15,124 nt of DNA. Origin: Archaeoglobaceae archaeon (GTDB lineage: Archaea > Halobacteriota > Archaeoglobi > Archaeoglobales > Archaeoglobaceae). Of this stretch, positions 6,547 to 14,131 are shown in pieces. Made by a program: the position numbers and the translations under genes. A model generated the notes under the pieces. It did not search any database and was not told where the DNA came from. It saw only the letters and a program-made list of their open reading frames with translations. The DNA lies in assembly GCA_025059545.1 (NCBI GenBank), contig JANXDJ010000011.1, forward strand, positions 1-15,124, read 5' to 3'. Position 1 is the stretch's first letter. Every line of letters begins with the position of its first letter.

Positions 6547-7205
6547 TGTTACGTGGGCTGAGAATTGTTGCAGAAAACAAAATTGGAGTCTTAAGAGACT
6601 TAACGAAAATCATAGCCGATGAAGGTGGAAATGTCCAATATGCTCAGAGCTTTCCACTCCGCTTTGGAGAGCATAAGGGAAAGGCACTGATCTACTTTGA
6701 GATCGACGGCGGTGATTTTGAAAAAATGGTTGATAAGATCAGAAAGCTTGAATACATAATTGAACTCGAAGAAGAGAAGCCATTTGAGCAGATCTATGGA
6801 AAGAGAGTGATCATACTCGGTGGTGGAGCTCTCGTTTCTCAGGTAGCAATAGGAGCGATAAGTGAAGCGGATCGGCACAATCTTCGTGGTGAAAGGATCA
6901 GCGTTGATACGATGCCCATAGTTGGCGAAGAAGAGATTGCGGAAGCAGTAAAAGCGGTTTCAAGACTTCATAGAGCAGAAGTTCTTGTGCTCGCTGGTGG
7001 ACTGATGGGCGGAAAGATTGCTGATGAAGTTAAAAACCTGAGAAAGATCGGGATAAGGGTTATATCTCTCAGCATGTTTGGAAGCGTTCCAGAAGTCAGT
7101 GATCTCGTGATCAGCGACCCAGTAATGGCGGGAACCTTGGCTGTAATGCATGTAAGCGAAAAAGCCAAATTCGAGATCGATCGAGTTAGAGGTAGGAGAG
7201 TTTGA
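6546..7205 (+). CDS. ACT-domain protein, predicted amino-acid-responsive regulator (DUF5612-like)
   Basis: The N-terminal ~75 residues form an ACT domain (LRIVAENKIGVLRDLTKIIA), a small-molecule sensor that usually binds amino acids. The rest (about 85-219) is a Rossmann-like domain. It starts with VIILGGGALVSQVAIGAI (88-105), includes VLVLAGGLMGGKIADEV (146-162) and ends with the conserved SEKAKFEIDRVRGR. This arrangement matches an archaeal family in methanogens and Archaeoglobus annotated as ACT domain/DUF5612, for which I know no proven function. It has no DNA-binding motif. Overlap with the RAM-domain gene points to a joint role in controlling amino-acid metabolism. It ends seven bases from the opposing AAA ATPase gene. 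Confidence 0.8.
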   Translation: MLRGLRIVAENKIGVLRDLTKIIADEGGNVQYAQSFPLRFGEHKGKALIYFEIDGGDFEKMVDKIRKLEYIIELEEEKPFEQIYGKRVIILGGGALVSQVAIGAISEADRHNLRGERISVDTMPIVGEEEIAEAVKAVSRLHRAEVLVLAGGLMGGKIADEVKNLRKIGIRVISLSMFGSVPEVSDLVISDPVMAGTLAVMHVSEKAKFEIDRVRGRRV

Positions 7206-7212
7206 TCTATTT

Positions 7213-8268
7213 TTAAACAAACATATGTTTTGGCGGTTGTTTTGAGGAGACCTTCAACTTTTCTACCGTATTCAAAAGATCTTCTGTCTCTATAATGTCC
7301 TTTCCCTCCGCAATTACCTTGTGGAGAGACGCTTTAATAATTTTCTCAACAAGATCTCTCCCGCTGAGACCCTCTGAGAGCTCAGCAATAATTTCAAGAT
7401 TTGCTCTAACTTCTAAAGGAAGTTCTTTAACATTATTCCTCAGAATTTGAACTCGATCTTCAAAGCTTGGAAGTTTGAATTCGATCTCTTCTTCAAATCT
7501 GCTTCTTATAGAAAAATCGAGTAGTTCTATCCTGTTAGTCGCTGCAATTGTGCAAATACCTTCGTTGCTCAGCATACCGTCGAGTTCTGTTAGCAGTGCA
7601 TTCACAATTTCAGACACATCGCCACGTAAATCTTGGTAGCTTCTATCGAGGGCTATAGCGTCGAATTCATCAAGAAATACTACGCATGGCATAAGATCTC
7701 TTGCCTTATCGTAAAGCTCGTGAATCTTCCTCGCTCCATCACCAACGTGCTCACCAATTAGCTTGGTAGATTTAACGGAAATAAATGGCGTATTTGCCTC
7801 GTTAGCCAATGCTTTTGCAAGCATAGTCTTCCCAGTTCCCGGAGGACCGTAGAAGAGAACGTTCTTAGGTGCCCATTTGCCAAATTTCTTCGGATTCTTG
7901 AGGTATTCAAGAATGACCTTAGCTTTCCTCTTTGCCTCTTCTTGTCCAACAACGTCAGAAATTTTTATATTTTTCACGATCTCCGTTTCTATTACACTTG
8001 TCTCCGATTCAACGATGATCTTGGTCGAATCTGAAATGTAGCCCGATGGGGGCACAGCATCAACCACTTCAAATGCAAAATCGGGAAACATCTTCATATC
8101 GAATATGAGCTTACCCTTATAGACAATTTCGCCCCTCCACTGATCTTTCGCATAAACGTTAAAGACTCTTGGATTGTCCACCTTCGGATACTCGACGTAG
8201 CTTGCTTTAAGCGGGTATCCGAGGGGACGAAGGATTACGTATTTTAGTTCTACTTCTCTTTCTACCAT
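7213..8268 (-). CDS. AMA-type AAA ATPase (Cdc48/PAN-like unfoldase)
   Basis: This 351-residue protein has one AAA module behind a beta-rich N-domain (about 1-95) that contains a GYPL motif (17-20). The combination is described for AMA proteins of Archaeoglobus and methanogens. The AAA domain shows Walker A GPPGTGKT (141-148), Walker B VVFLDEFDAI (196-205), sensor 1 AATNR (242-246), arginine fingers in IRSRF (254-258) and a sensor 2-like LSGRDL (301-306). It should form hexamers that unfold proteins, possibly for the proteasome. Two oddities: the pore-loop aromatic residue seems replaced by His174 (GEHVGDGAR), and the chain ends in MFV, loosely like the HbYX proteasome-docking tail but with Phe instead of Tyr. 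A TATA box (8290-8298) lies 26 nt before the ATG, suggesting a leaderless mRNA. Confidence 0.9.
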   Translation of the reverse strand: MVEREVELKYVILRPLGYPLKASYVEYPKVDNPRVFNVYAKDQWRGEIVYKGKLIFDMKMFPDFAFEVVDAVPPSGYISDSTKIIVESETSVIETEIVKNIKISDVVGQEEAKRKAKVILEYLKNPKKFGKWAPKNVLFYGPPGTGKTMLAKALANEANTPFISVKSTKLIGEHVGDGARKIHELYDKARDLMPCVVFLDEFDAIALDRSYQDLRGDVSEIVNALLTELDGMLSNEGICTIAATNRIELLDFSIRSRFEEEIEFKLPSFEDRVQILRNNVKELPLEVRANLEIIAELSEGLSGRDLVEKIIKASLHKVIAEGKDIIETEDLLNTVEKLKVSSKQPPKHMFV

Positions 8269-8289
8269 TTAACTTATTTCAACAGACGC

Positions 8290-8298
8290 TTTAATAAG
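8290..8298 (-). promoter_or_regulatory. TATA box for AMA ATPase gene
   Basis: Minus-strand CTTATTAAA is centred about 26 nt before the ATG at 8268, and no Shine-Dalgarno site is visible. It gives the ATPase its own promoter downstream of metG. Confidence 0.5.
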
Positions 8299-8360
8299 TT
8301 TTTTCTTGATGAGGGGAGCTCTAAAAATAACTTGATAAATTATATTTATTCAAATCTGTA

Positions 8361-8372
8361 TAAAAATTTTTA
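8361..8372 (-). terminator. Possible terminator after metG
   Basis: The 12-base palindrome TAAAAATTTTTA lies three bases beyond the metG stop codon, and more A/T-rich sequence follows. Archaeal termination relies on short U tracts, which this provides, but it is a weak and common pattern. Confidence 0.3.
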
Positions 8373-8374
8373 CC

Positions 8375-10321
8375 TCACTTGATCCTCTCACCAGGCTTAA
8401 CGTCTTTTTCAGGAGTTAATAAGATCGCTTTTCCATCAACATCTACCGCAAGGATCATTCCTTTGCTTTCAATTCCCATCAGTTTAGCTGGCTTTAAGTT
8501 TGCTATAACAACAACGAGTTTTCCAATTAGCTCTTGTGGAGAATAATTCTCCGCAATTCCCGCAACTATCTGCCTTTTTTCATCTCCAATATCAACGATT
8601 AGCTTCAGAAGCTTCTTGCTTTTCTCAACTCTTTCTGCAGAAATTACTTTTCCAACTCTAAGATCGAATTTCCTGAATTCTTCAAGAGAGATCTCCAAAT
8701 TGCTTTTACCAGAAAATCTCTCTACTAATACATTCTTTAGCGGTTCTACGTCTGATTCTTCAATCTTTTTAAAAGGCAAGTCTGGCTTTTTTACTTCGAC
8801 TTCATCATCTACCTTAAGAGCATCTTCAAGAGAACAACTTTTAAGATTTAACCCAATCGCAACTGCAACCTTTTCCATACTCCTTGGCATAATTGGGTAT
8901 CCAAGGATCATCAAAGCTTTTGCGATCTGCAAACAGTTTCCAACTGATTTCATTGCCTTTTCTTTATCCGATTTCAAGAGTTCCCAAGCTTTTGAGTTCT
9001 GGAAGTAGACATTTCCAAAACTCGCAAGCTCCATTATTGCATCGCTTGCTGTCTTGAACTCCCATTTCTTTATAGCTTCCAAGATCTTTTCCTTTGTTGC
9101 CTTAATCTGTTTCAAGATCTCTTCATCTACATCCATCTGCACTTTGCCAAAGTTCTTCCATGCAAAGGAGAGAATTCTGAAAAGGAAATTACCCAAGGTA
9201 GCTATTACCTCATTATTGACTTTTTCTCTGAAAACATCCCAGGAAAAGTTCAGATCCTTGTCATGGCTGGTATAGTTCACGATGTAATACCTAAGATAAT
9301 CTGGATTGAACCCGGGTTTAAGATACTCATCTTCAACCCACACAACATAACCTCTGCTCTTAGAAAAAGTTTTTCCTTCAATTTTAACCATTCCGCTTGC
9401 CGCAATCGCTGAAGGCAAAGAGTAGCCAGAGCCTTTGAGCATAGCTGGCCAAAATATGCAGTGATGATAGGCGATATCTAAGCCAATGAAGTGCACGATT
9501 TCCGCCTTACCGTCAAGCCAGATCTCTCTCCAGTCCTTTGTTGCTTTTTCGGTGAAGCTTATATAGCCGATAGGAGCGTCAACCCAAACGTAAAGCACGA
9601 GACTTTCATCTAATGGGAATCTGACACCCCAGTCAAGATTTCTCGTTATACACCAGTCTTTTAGGTTTCCTATCCACTCTCTTGCATAGTTAAGTGCATT
9701 TTCAGTTCCGGAGAGCTTTGAAAGATAATCTTTAAGAAAATCTTGAAATGCGGTCAGCTTGAAGAAATAATGTGTCTGCTTCCTAAATACTGCTTTATTT
9801 CCACAAATCTTGCATCTCGGCTCCAAGATCTCTCCCGGCTCCAGATGTCTGCCACAACCCTGATCACACTCATCACCCCTTGCGGGAGCCTTGCAGTATG
9901 GGCATATTCCTTCAACATATCTATCTGGCAAGAATCTGTTGCATTTTTCACAATATGCGAGCTCAATTTCTTTTTTGTAAACATATCCATTCTCTATCAA
10001 CTTTTCAACTATCTCCTTTGTTCTTTCATGGTGATAGCTATCAGTTGTCTTCCCAAAGTAATCAAATTTCACATCCAGTGCGCTAAAGACGTTTTGAAAA
10101 TGTTTGTGATACTTTTCAATGAATTCCTGTGGTTTCAATCCTTCTTTTTCAGCATTTACAACAATTGGAGTCCCGTGACAATCACTACCGCAAATGAACA
10201 CTACTTTCTCACCGGTCATTCTCAAATATCTAACATAAACGTCTGCGGGTATATAAGTGCGAAGATGACCAATATGGAGCTTTCCATTCGCGTATGGAAG
10301 TCCACAGGTGACGAGCTTCAT
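8375..10321 (-). CDS. metG: Methionyl-tRNA synthetase with fused C-terminal tRNA-binding domain
   Basis: This class I synthetase charges tRNA-Met. It is 648 residues long. The HIGH motif is at 16-19, and the KMSKS loop reads TFSKS (318-322), a variant usual in MetRS. The connective-peptide region has two zinc knuckles, with Cys pairs at 124/127 and 140/143, and at 152/156 and 170/173. The catalytic and anticodon-binding domains run to about residue 500. A C-terminal EMAP-II/Trbp111-type OB-fold domain (about 545-648) follows, with FDLRVGKVISAERV, IVAGIAENYSPQEL and ANLKPAKLMGIESKGMILA. This domain promotes tRNA binding and dimerisation; some archaea encode it separately, here it is fused. A TATA-like element lies about 29 nt before the ATG. 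Confidence 0.97.
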   Translation of the reverse strand: MKLVTCGLPYANGKLHIGHLRTYIPADVYVRYLRMTGEKVVFICGSDCHGTPIVVNAEKEGLKPQEFIEKYHKHFQNVFSALDVKFDYFGKTTDSYHHERTKEIVEKLIENGYVYKKEIELAYCEKCNRFLPDRYVEGICPYCKAPARGDECDQGCGRHLEPGEILEPRCKICGNKAVFRKQTHYFFKLTAFQDFLKDYLSKLSGTENALNYAREWIGNLKDWCITRNLDWGVRFPLDESLVLYVWVDAPIGYISFTEKATKDWREIWLDGKAEIVHFIGLDIAYHHCIFWPAMLKGSGYSLPSAIAASGMVKIEGKTFSKSRGYVVWVEDEYLKPGFNPDYLRYYIVNYTSHDKDLNFSWDVFREKVNNEVIATLGNFLFRILSFAWKNFGKVQMDVDEEILKQIKATKEKILEAIKKWEFKTASDAIMELASFGNVYFQNSKAWELLKSDKEKAMKSVGNCLQIAKALMILGYPIMPRSMEKVAVAIGLNLKSCSLEDALKVDDEVEVKKPDLPFKKIEESDVEPLKNVLVERFSGKSNLEISLEEFRKFDLRVGKVISAERVEKSKKLLKLIVDIGDEKRQIVAGIAENYSPQELIGKLVVVIANLKPAKLMGIESKGMILAVDVDGKAILLTPEKDVKPGERIK

Positions 10322-10344
10322 AGCTCAAAGAAAAGGGTTGGGAG

Positions 10345-10430
10345 ATAAATATCTTTTTACAGAGGAAATTTATTACAATTAACAATATTCTTTAACACAT
10401 ATTAACAAAAAACAAAAAATTTATTAATTT
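10345..10430. promoter_or_regulatory. Divergent promoter region, metG and cbiM
   Basis: On the minus strand GTAAAAAGATATTTAT (10360-10345) is a TATA candidate for metG. On the plus strand ATTTATTAATTT (10419-10430) is centred 24 nt before the cbiM ATG, predicting a leaderless mRNA. Between them TTAACA occurs three times (10379, 10392, 10402). These repeats could be operator half-sites for metal-dependent control, but in AT-rich DNA they may be chance. Confidence 0.45.
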
Positions 10431-10447
10431 AAAGTGGGAAAAACTTT

Positions 10448-11341
10448 ATGCATATTCCCGACGGATATCTGGATCTAAGCGTAGCAGGAATATTCTTTGT
10501 GCTTACATTGACGATTTTGGGATATTCGATCTACAGACTTAGGGGGGCAATGCTTACATCTCTCTTTGGCGTAGTTTCTGCAGCGATCTTTGCAGCTCAA
10601 ATGCTAAACTGGCCTATTCCTGGTGGAACCTCTGCACACTTCGTTGGCGGATCTCTTGCTGGAATTCTTCTTGGTCCTTATGCCGGGACCTTAGCCATGG
10701 CGATTGTAGTTACGATCCAAACGCTTGTTTTTAACGATGGTGGAATAACTGCATGGGGGGCTAACGTTTGGAACATGGCAATTGTAAACGTCTTCTTGGG
10801 TTACTACATCTACCAGATATTTTCAAAGAAGAACAAGAATCTTGCAGCCTTCTTAGCTGGTTGGCTTGGGATTACAGTTGCAGCAATCTTTGCTGGCTTC
10901 GAAATAGGTCTCTCAACAAGCTTTGCCTATGGACTTAGCATAACGATCCCGGTCATGGGAGTGTGGCACGCAATTCTTGGAATAGTTGAAGGAGTGATCA
11001 CTGCGGGAGTTGTAGGATCTCTTGCAATTAGAAGAGCGGATCTACTTGAAAAGAAAGAAGTTGGAAAAGCATCTTTTGCAATAATCGCATTCATGATAGC
11101 TCTCTCACCAGTTTTTGCCTATCTTGCAGAAGTCGTGAATTATTCAGAACCGCTTGAAAACGCAGCAAAGATGCTTGAACTCGAAGAGAACCAAATATAT
11201 GAGGGACTACTACCAGACTATACGATTCCGGGAGTTGATCCATATACTGGAACCTTGATCAGTGGAGCGATAGGTGTCCTGATCGTTTTGGCACTTGCTT
11301 ATCTGGTAAATTATGCACGTAGTTCTCGAGAAGACGCTTAA
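10448..11341 (+). CDS. cbiM: ECF cobalt/nickel transporter substrate-binding component, CbiM with fused CbiN/NikN-like tail
   Basis: The N-terminus MHIPDGYLDL is the CbiM/NikM signature, in which Met1 and His2 help bind the metal ion inside the membrane. His64 in GGTSAHFVGG and the conserved NVWNMA (106-111) and WHAILGIVEG (173-182) segments are present. About seven membrane helices fill residues 10-195. Residues about 208-290 form a second unit: a helix, an extracytoplasmic loop (YSEPLENAAKML ... LLPDYTIPG) and a final helix. This resembles the PDGLE/CbiN-NikN auxiliary component and explains why no separate cbiN exists. The PDGLE motif is reduced to EPLE. Metal choice between cobalt and nickel cannot be decided from sequence alone; cobalt for corrinoid synthesis and nickel for hydrogenase or CODH are both plausible. 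cbiQ and cbiO follow as one overlapping operon. Confidence 0.9.
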   Translation: MHIPDGYLDLSVAGIFFVLTLTILGYSIYRLRGAMLTSLFGVVSAAIFAAQMLNWPIPGGTSAHFVGGSLAGILLGPYAGTLAMAIVVTIQTLVFNDGGITAWGANVWNMAIVNVFLGYYIYQIFSKKNKNLAAFLAGWLGITVAAIFAGFEIGLSTSFAYGLSITIPVMGVWHAILGIVEGVITAGVVGSLAIRRADLLEKKEVGKASFAIIAFMIALSPVFAYLAEVVNYSEPLENAAKMLELEENQIYEGLLPDYTIPGVDPYTGTLISGAIGVLIVLALAYLVNYARSSREDA

Positions 11342-12044
11342 AAACGCATCTTCGTATTTTCAAAACTTTTTTATCCACGAATACTCGTCAAAAGGTGCAC
11401 TTCATTCAATTGACGCAAGAGTTAAGATTTTAAGCACATTTTTATTCGTAATAATTGCAGTTTCAACCTTTCAGCTGGAAAAATTGCTGTTTCTACTATT
11501 TTCGCTAATCCTGATTTCTTTAATATTGGGATTGAGCTTTCAAAAACTTATAAAGCGAGTTTGGCTTTTCTCTCTTTTCTCATTCATAGTCGTTTCACCT
11601 CTAATTCTCCAAAATCCTGTTTATCCATTTATATTCACTCTAAGAGTTCTGATCGCTCTCATAGCTGTTCAGATGCTTGTAATGAGCACAAACTTTGCAG
11701 AGATCTGTTCTGCTTTTAGATCACTTAAAGTGCCAAAGATCTTTGTTCACGGCTTATGGCTTGCCTATCGCTATATTTTAGTCGTTTTTCAAGACATAAT
11801 CAACATTCTGCTTGCAAGAGAGAGTAGAAGAGTAGCAAAAGGAAGCCATATGGAATTGTGGAAAAAGGGAGGGGAATCTATAGGTTTATTCTTTCTAAGA
11901 AGCATTGAAAGAGCTGAGAGAGTTCAACTTGCAATGACTTCAAGAGGAGATAAGATATTTGGAATAAAATCCAAATTTGGATTACTGGAGATCATTTATA
12001 TAGCGCTTTCAACCTTCATAGCGTTGTGGTGCATAGTGCTCTAA
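11313..12044 (+). CDS. cbiQ: ECF transporter transmembrane (T) component CbiQ
   Basis: This 243-residue membrane protein is the EcfT-type coupling subunit that joins CbiM to the ATPase. Early residues SIDARVKIL (32-40) are typical, and hydrophobic helices follow at about 40-53, 58-74, 83-99, 106-124, 146-165 and 224-242. The two coupling-helix motifs that touch the ATPase are visible as ARESRR (168-173) and AMTSRG (207-212); the first is a variant of the usual Ala-Arg-Gly. The start at 11313 overlaps the end of cbiM by 29 bases, and no good Shine-Dalgarno site is seen, so translation probably depends on coupling to cbiM. Confidence 0.92.
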   Translation: MHVVLEKTLKNASSYFQNFFIHEYSSKGALHSIDARVKILSTFLFVIIAVSTFQLEKLLFLLFSLILISLILGLSFQKLIKRVWLFSLFSFIVVSPLILQNPVYPFIFTLRVLIALIAVQMLVMSTNFAEICSAFRSLKVPKIFVHGLWLAYRYILVVFQDIINILLARESRRVAKGSHMELWKKGGESIGLFFLRSIERAERVQLAMTSRGDKIFGIKSKFGLLEIIYIALSTFIALWCIVL

Positions 12045-12733
12045 TAAGTGCAAGGGAGATCTGGTATGTATATCCAGACGGGAGCTTGGGCTTGAGAGAA
12101 GTCAGCATCGAAATTTCTGCAAAGGAGAGGATAGGAATCATAGGTCCAAACGGAAGTGGAAAGTCGACCTTGATCTTTCTACTCTCTGGATTACTCAAAC
12201 CAACAAAGGGAGAAGTGAGAATCTTTGGAGTTATTCCGGATAAGAAAAACATCGAAAACATTCGAAGAAAGATCGGCGTGGTTTTCCAGAATCCAGATGA
12301 TTTTCTTTTCAATCCAACTGTCAGAGACGAACTACTTTATGTTCCAAGACAACTCGAAATGCGAGAAGAGGAAATGCAAAAGCTTCTTTCAGAATATTCA
12401 AAAACTTTCAACCTCGAAGAAATTCTTCAGAAACCACCTTTTAGGCTTAGCGGTGGAGAAAAGAAGAAAGTCGAAATTGCGAGTGTTCTGATCTACAAAC
12501 CCGAAGTTATATTCCTCGATGAACCAACAGCAAACGTAGACGGCAAAACGAGACGAATAGTTGCGGAAATGATGAAAAACTATGATGGAACGATTGTTAT
12601 AACCTCTCACGAGTTTGAAATAATCAAGGAATTGTGCAATCGTGTTGTTTTGATGTCAAAAGGTAGAATAGTTACAGACACAAAGATTGAGAATCTAAAC
12701 AAGCAAATGCTTGAAGAGATAGGGGTTTTTTAA
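12026..12733 (+). CDS. cbiO: ECF cobalt/nickel transporter ATP-binding protein CbiO
   Basis: This is a complete ABC ATPase of 235 residues. It has Walker A GPNGSGKST (40-48), Q-loop Gln88 in VVFQNPDD, signature LSGGEKKK (141-148), Walker B VIFLDEP (161-167) and switch His195 in ITSHE. The VVFQNPDDFLF Q-loop region and the signature resemble EcfA/CbiO ATPases. The start is GTG at 12026, or the next GTG at 12029, and overlaps the end of cbiQ by 16-19 bases. The single ATPase would act as a homodimer with CbiM and CbiQ. Its stop codon shares the TTAA at 12730-12733 with the stop of the opposing hydrolase gene. Confidence 0.95.
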   Translation: MVHSALISAREIWYVYPDGSLGLREVSIEISAKERIGIIGPNGSGKSTLIFLLSGLLKPTKGEVRIFGVIPDKKNIENIRRKIGVVFQNPDDFLFNPTVRDELLYVPRQLEMREEEMQKLLSEYSKTFNLEEILQKPPFRLSGGEKKKVEIASVLIYKPEVIFLDEPTANVDGKTRRIVAEMMKNYDGTIVITSHEFEIIKELCNRVVLMSKGRIVTDTKIENLNKQMLEEIGVF

Positions 12734-13689
12734 GCGGAATAGTAAATTTTATCTGAGTTCTCTTTCTTAATCTTGCCTCTTCTTTCAAGATAATCTAAAT
12801 GGGCAATTGTCTCACCAACAGCGAACCATTTCTGCATCGTCGGGAGTTCTTCCCAGCGTTCATACTTCAGATCCCAAGTTATATGCTGAGCAATTTCCCA
12901 TGCGGTTCTTGAACCGTTCTTAACCGCATTCAGAGCTTCTTCAAGCCTTCTTTTGTGATGCTCCCTAAGTTCTTCGATCCTGTTTCTATGACTTCCATAG
13001 AAGTTCCTATGCCCTGGCAAGGTTACTTTTACTTCAAGTTCGTATACTTTGTCAAGACTTCCAAGATAATCGCCAAGAGCATCCTCAAGGGTATCCCAGT
13101 GCGTTATGTTTGGGGTTATGTCAAATAGGATATGGTCTCCAGAGAAGAGTATCTTTTTATCTGGCTCATACAAGCATAGATGCCCGGGCGTGTGTCCGGG
13201 AGTATGGATTACTTCGAGAACATAATTTCCAAACTCTAAAAGATCTCCGTCATCTAAAAAATTGAATTGAACTGCTTTTGGAGCATATTTAACAGCAGGA
13301 TGTATTTTTGACACTTTTTCCGCTTCATTTTGTGGAAATCCATTTTTAAAGTAGAATTTTGCAAGCTCTTCCCAGTGCTCAGGATGGATAACGGAATCAA
13401 CTGCGATCTCCGCATCTATTTGGCTTATATAAACTTCCCCTCCTAATCTTCCCGCTAAGCCGATGTGATCAGCGTGGAGATGTGTGACGAAAATTTCCGC
13501 CTTGCTCAACTCAACCCCGATCTCCTTGAGACCCTTTAGCATTTCCTCGTAGCAAAGATCGAGATTGAATCCTGTATCTATGATCAAAAACTCGTCTGCA
13601 CTGATCACGTAGGAATTTAGGAATTTAAGGGGATTGTTCGGAAGAGGTATCTGAATTCTGTAAAGCTCTTCTGCAATTTTTTCGATCAT
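12730..13689 (-). CDS. Metallo-beta-lactamase-fold hydrolase
   Basis: This 319-residue enzyme has the metal-binding motif THLHADHIG (His70, His72, Asp74, His75), then HTPGHTPGH (His166 as probable ligand), FSGDH (Asp185) and LPGH (His227). These are the full dinuclear zinc or iron site of the glyoxalase II/lactamase superfamily. A C-terminal helical region (about 235-319, EELREHHKRRLEEAL ... LDYLERRGKI) resembles the winged-helix tail of LACTB2-like members. The likely reaction is hydrolysis of a thioester or another ester, and the substrate is unknown. Its start overlaps the stop of the MaoC-like gene by four bases (ATGA), so the two are translationally coupled. In this operon with acyl-CoA enzymes, an acyl-CoA thioesterase role is a reasonable guess but not demonstrated. 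Confidence 0.88.
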   Translation of the reverse strand: MIEKIAEELYRIQIPLPNNPLKFLNSYVISADEFLIIDTGFNLDLCYEEMLKGLKEIGVELSKAEIFVTHLHADHIGLAGRLGGEVYISQIDAEIAVDSVIHPEHWEELAKFYFKNGFPQNEAEKVSKIHPAVKYAPKAVQFNFLDDGDLLEFGNYVLEVIHTPGHTPGHLCLYEPDKKILFSGDHILFDITPNITHWDTLEDALGDYLGSLDKVYELEVKVTLPGHRNFYGSHRNRIEELREHHKRRLEEALNAVKNGSRTAWEIAQHITWDLKYERWEELPTMQKWFAVGETIAHLDYLERRGKIKKENSDKIYYSA

Positions 13690-14117
13690 TTCCTTTTCTT
13701 CACCGCTGTCTTGAAGGTTGCGACCATCACAACTTCATCGTTCTGATTAAGCGTCGAGATCTTGAAGGAAACAACTCCGTAATCACCCTTATCTTCCTTA
13801 CCTTCAACTTCTACCGCACCTCTAATGGTATCTCCAATAAAAACGGGTTTGGTAAATCTCAACTTATCTATACCGTAGAACGCTATTAAGCTGTCCTCCG
13901 TAAGCCTCAACCTCGTTATCAGTCCGCTTGTGATTGCAAGAGTTAGCAGACCGTGAGCGATCCTCTTTCCAAAGATCGTTTTCTTTGCAAACTCTTCATC
14001 AAGATGTATTCTATTCCAGTCACCGCTAATACCGGCAAAATTAACTATGTCCGCTTCGGTGATCGTTTTTCCGGCAGTTTCTATTCTCATCCCAGGCTCA
14101 AAGTCCTCAAAAAACAT
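13686..14117 (-). CDS. MaoC-like (R)-specific enoyl-CoA hydratase
   Basis: This 143-residue single hotdog-fold protein has the hydratase 2 motif GDWNRIHLDEEFAKKTIFG with the catalytic pair Asp33 and His38. KRIAHGLLTLAITSGL follows and completes the active site seen in (R)-specific enoyl-CoA hydratases. Family members add water to trans-2-enoyl-CoA to give (R)-3-hydroxyacyl-CoA. The gene starts 14 bases after the dehydratase-family gene and overlaps the hydrolase gene, so all three are one transcription unit. Crotonyl-CoA, a product of 4-hydroxybutyryl-CoA dehydratase, would be a logical substrate, but this is inferred from context. Confidence 0.9.
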   Translation of the reverse strand: MFFEDFEPGMRIETAGKTITEADIVNFAGISGDWNRIHLDEEFAKKTIFGKRIAHGLLTLAITSGLITRLRLTEDSLIAFYGIDKLRFTKPVFIGDTIRGAVEVEGKEDKGDYGVVSFKISTLNQNDEVVMVATFKTAVKKRK

Positions 14118-14131
14118 AAAAGATCTGGGAT

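Noticed and set aside
9743..10348. Long plus-strand open frame (201 codons) opposite metG
   Set aside because: It is antisense to a clear methionyl-tRNA synthetase, and its translation is Ser/Ile/Phe/Cys-rich without any domain.
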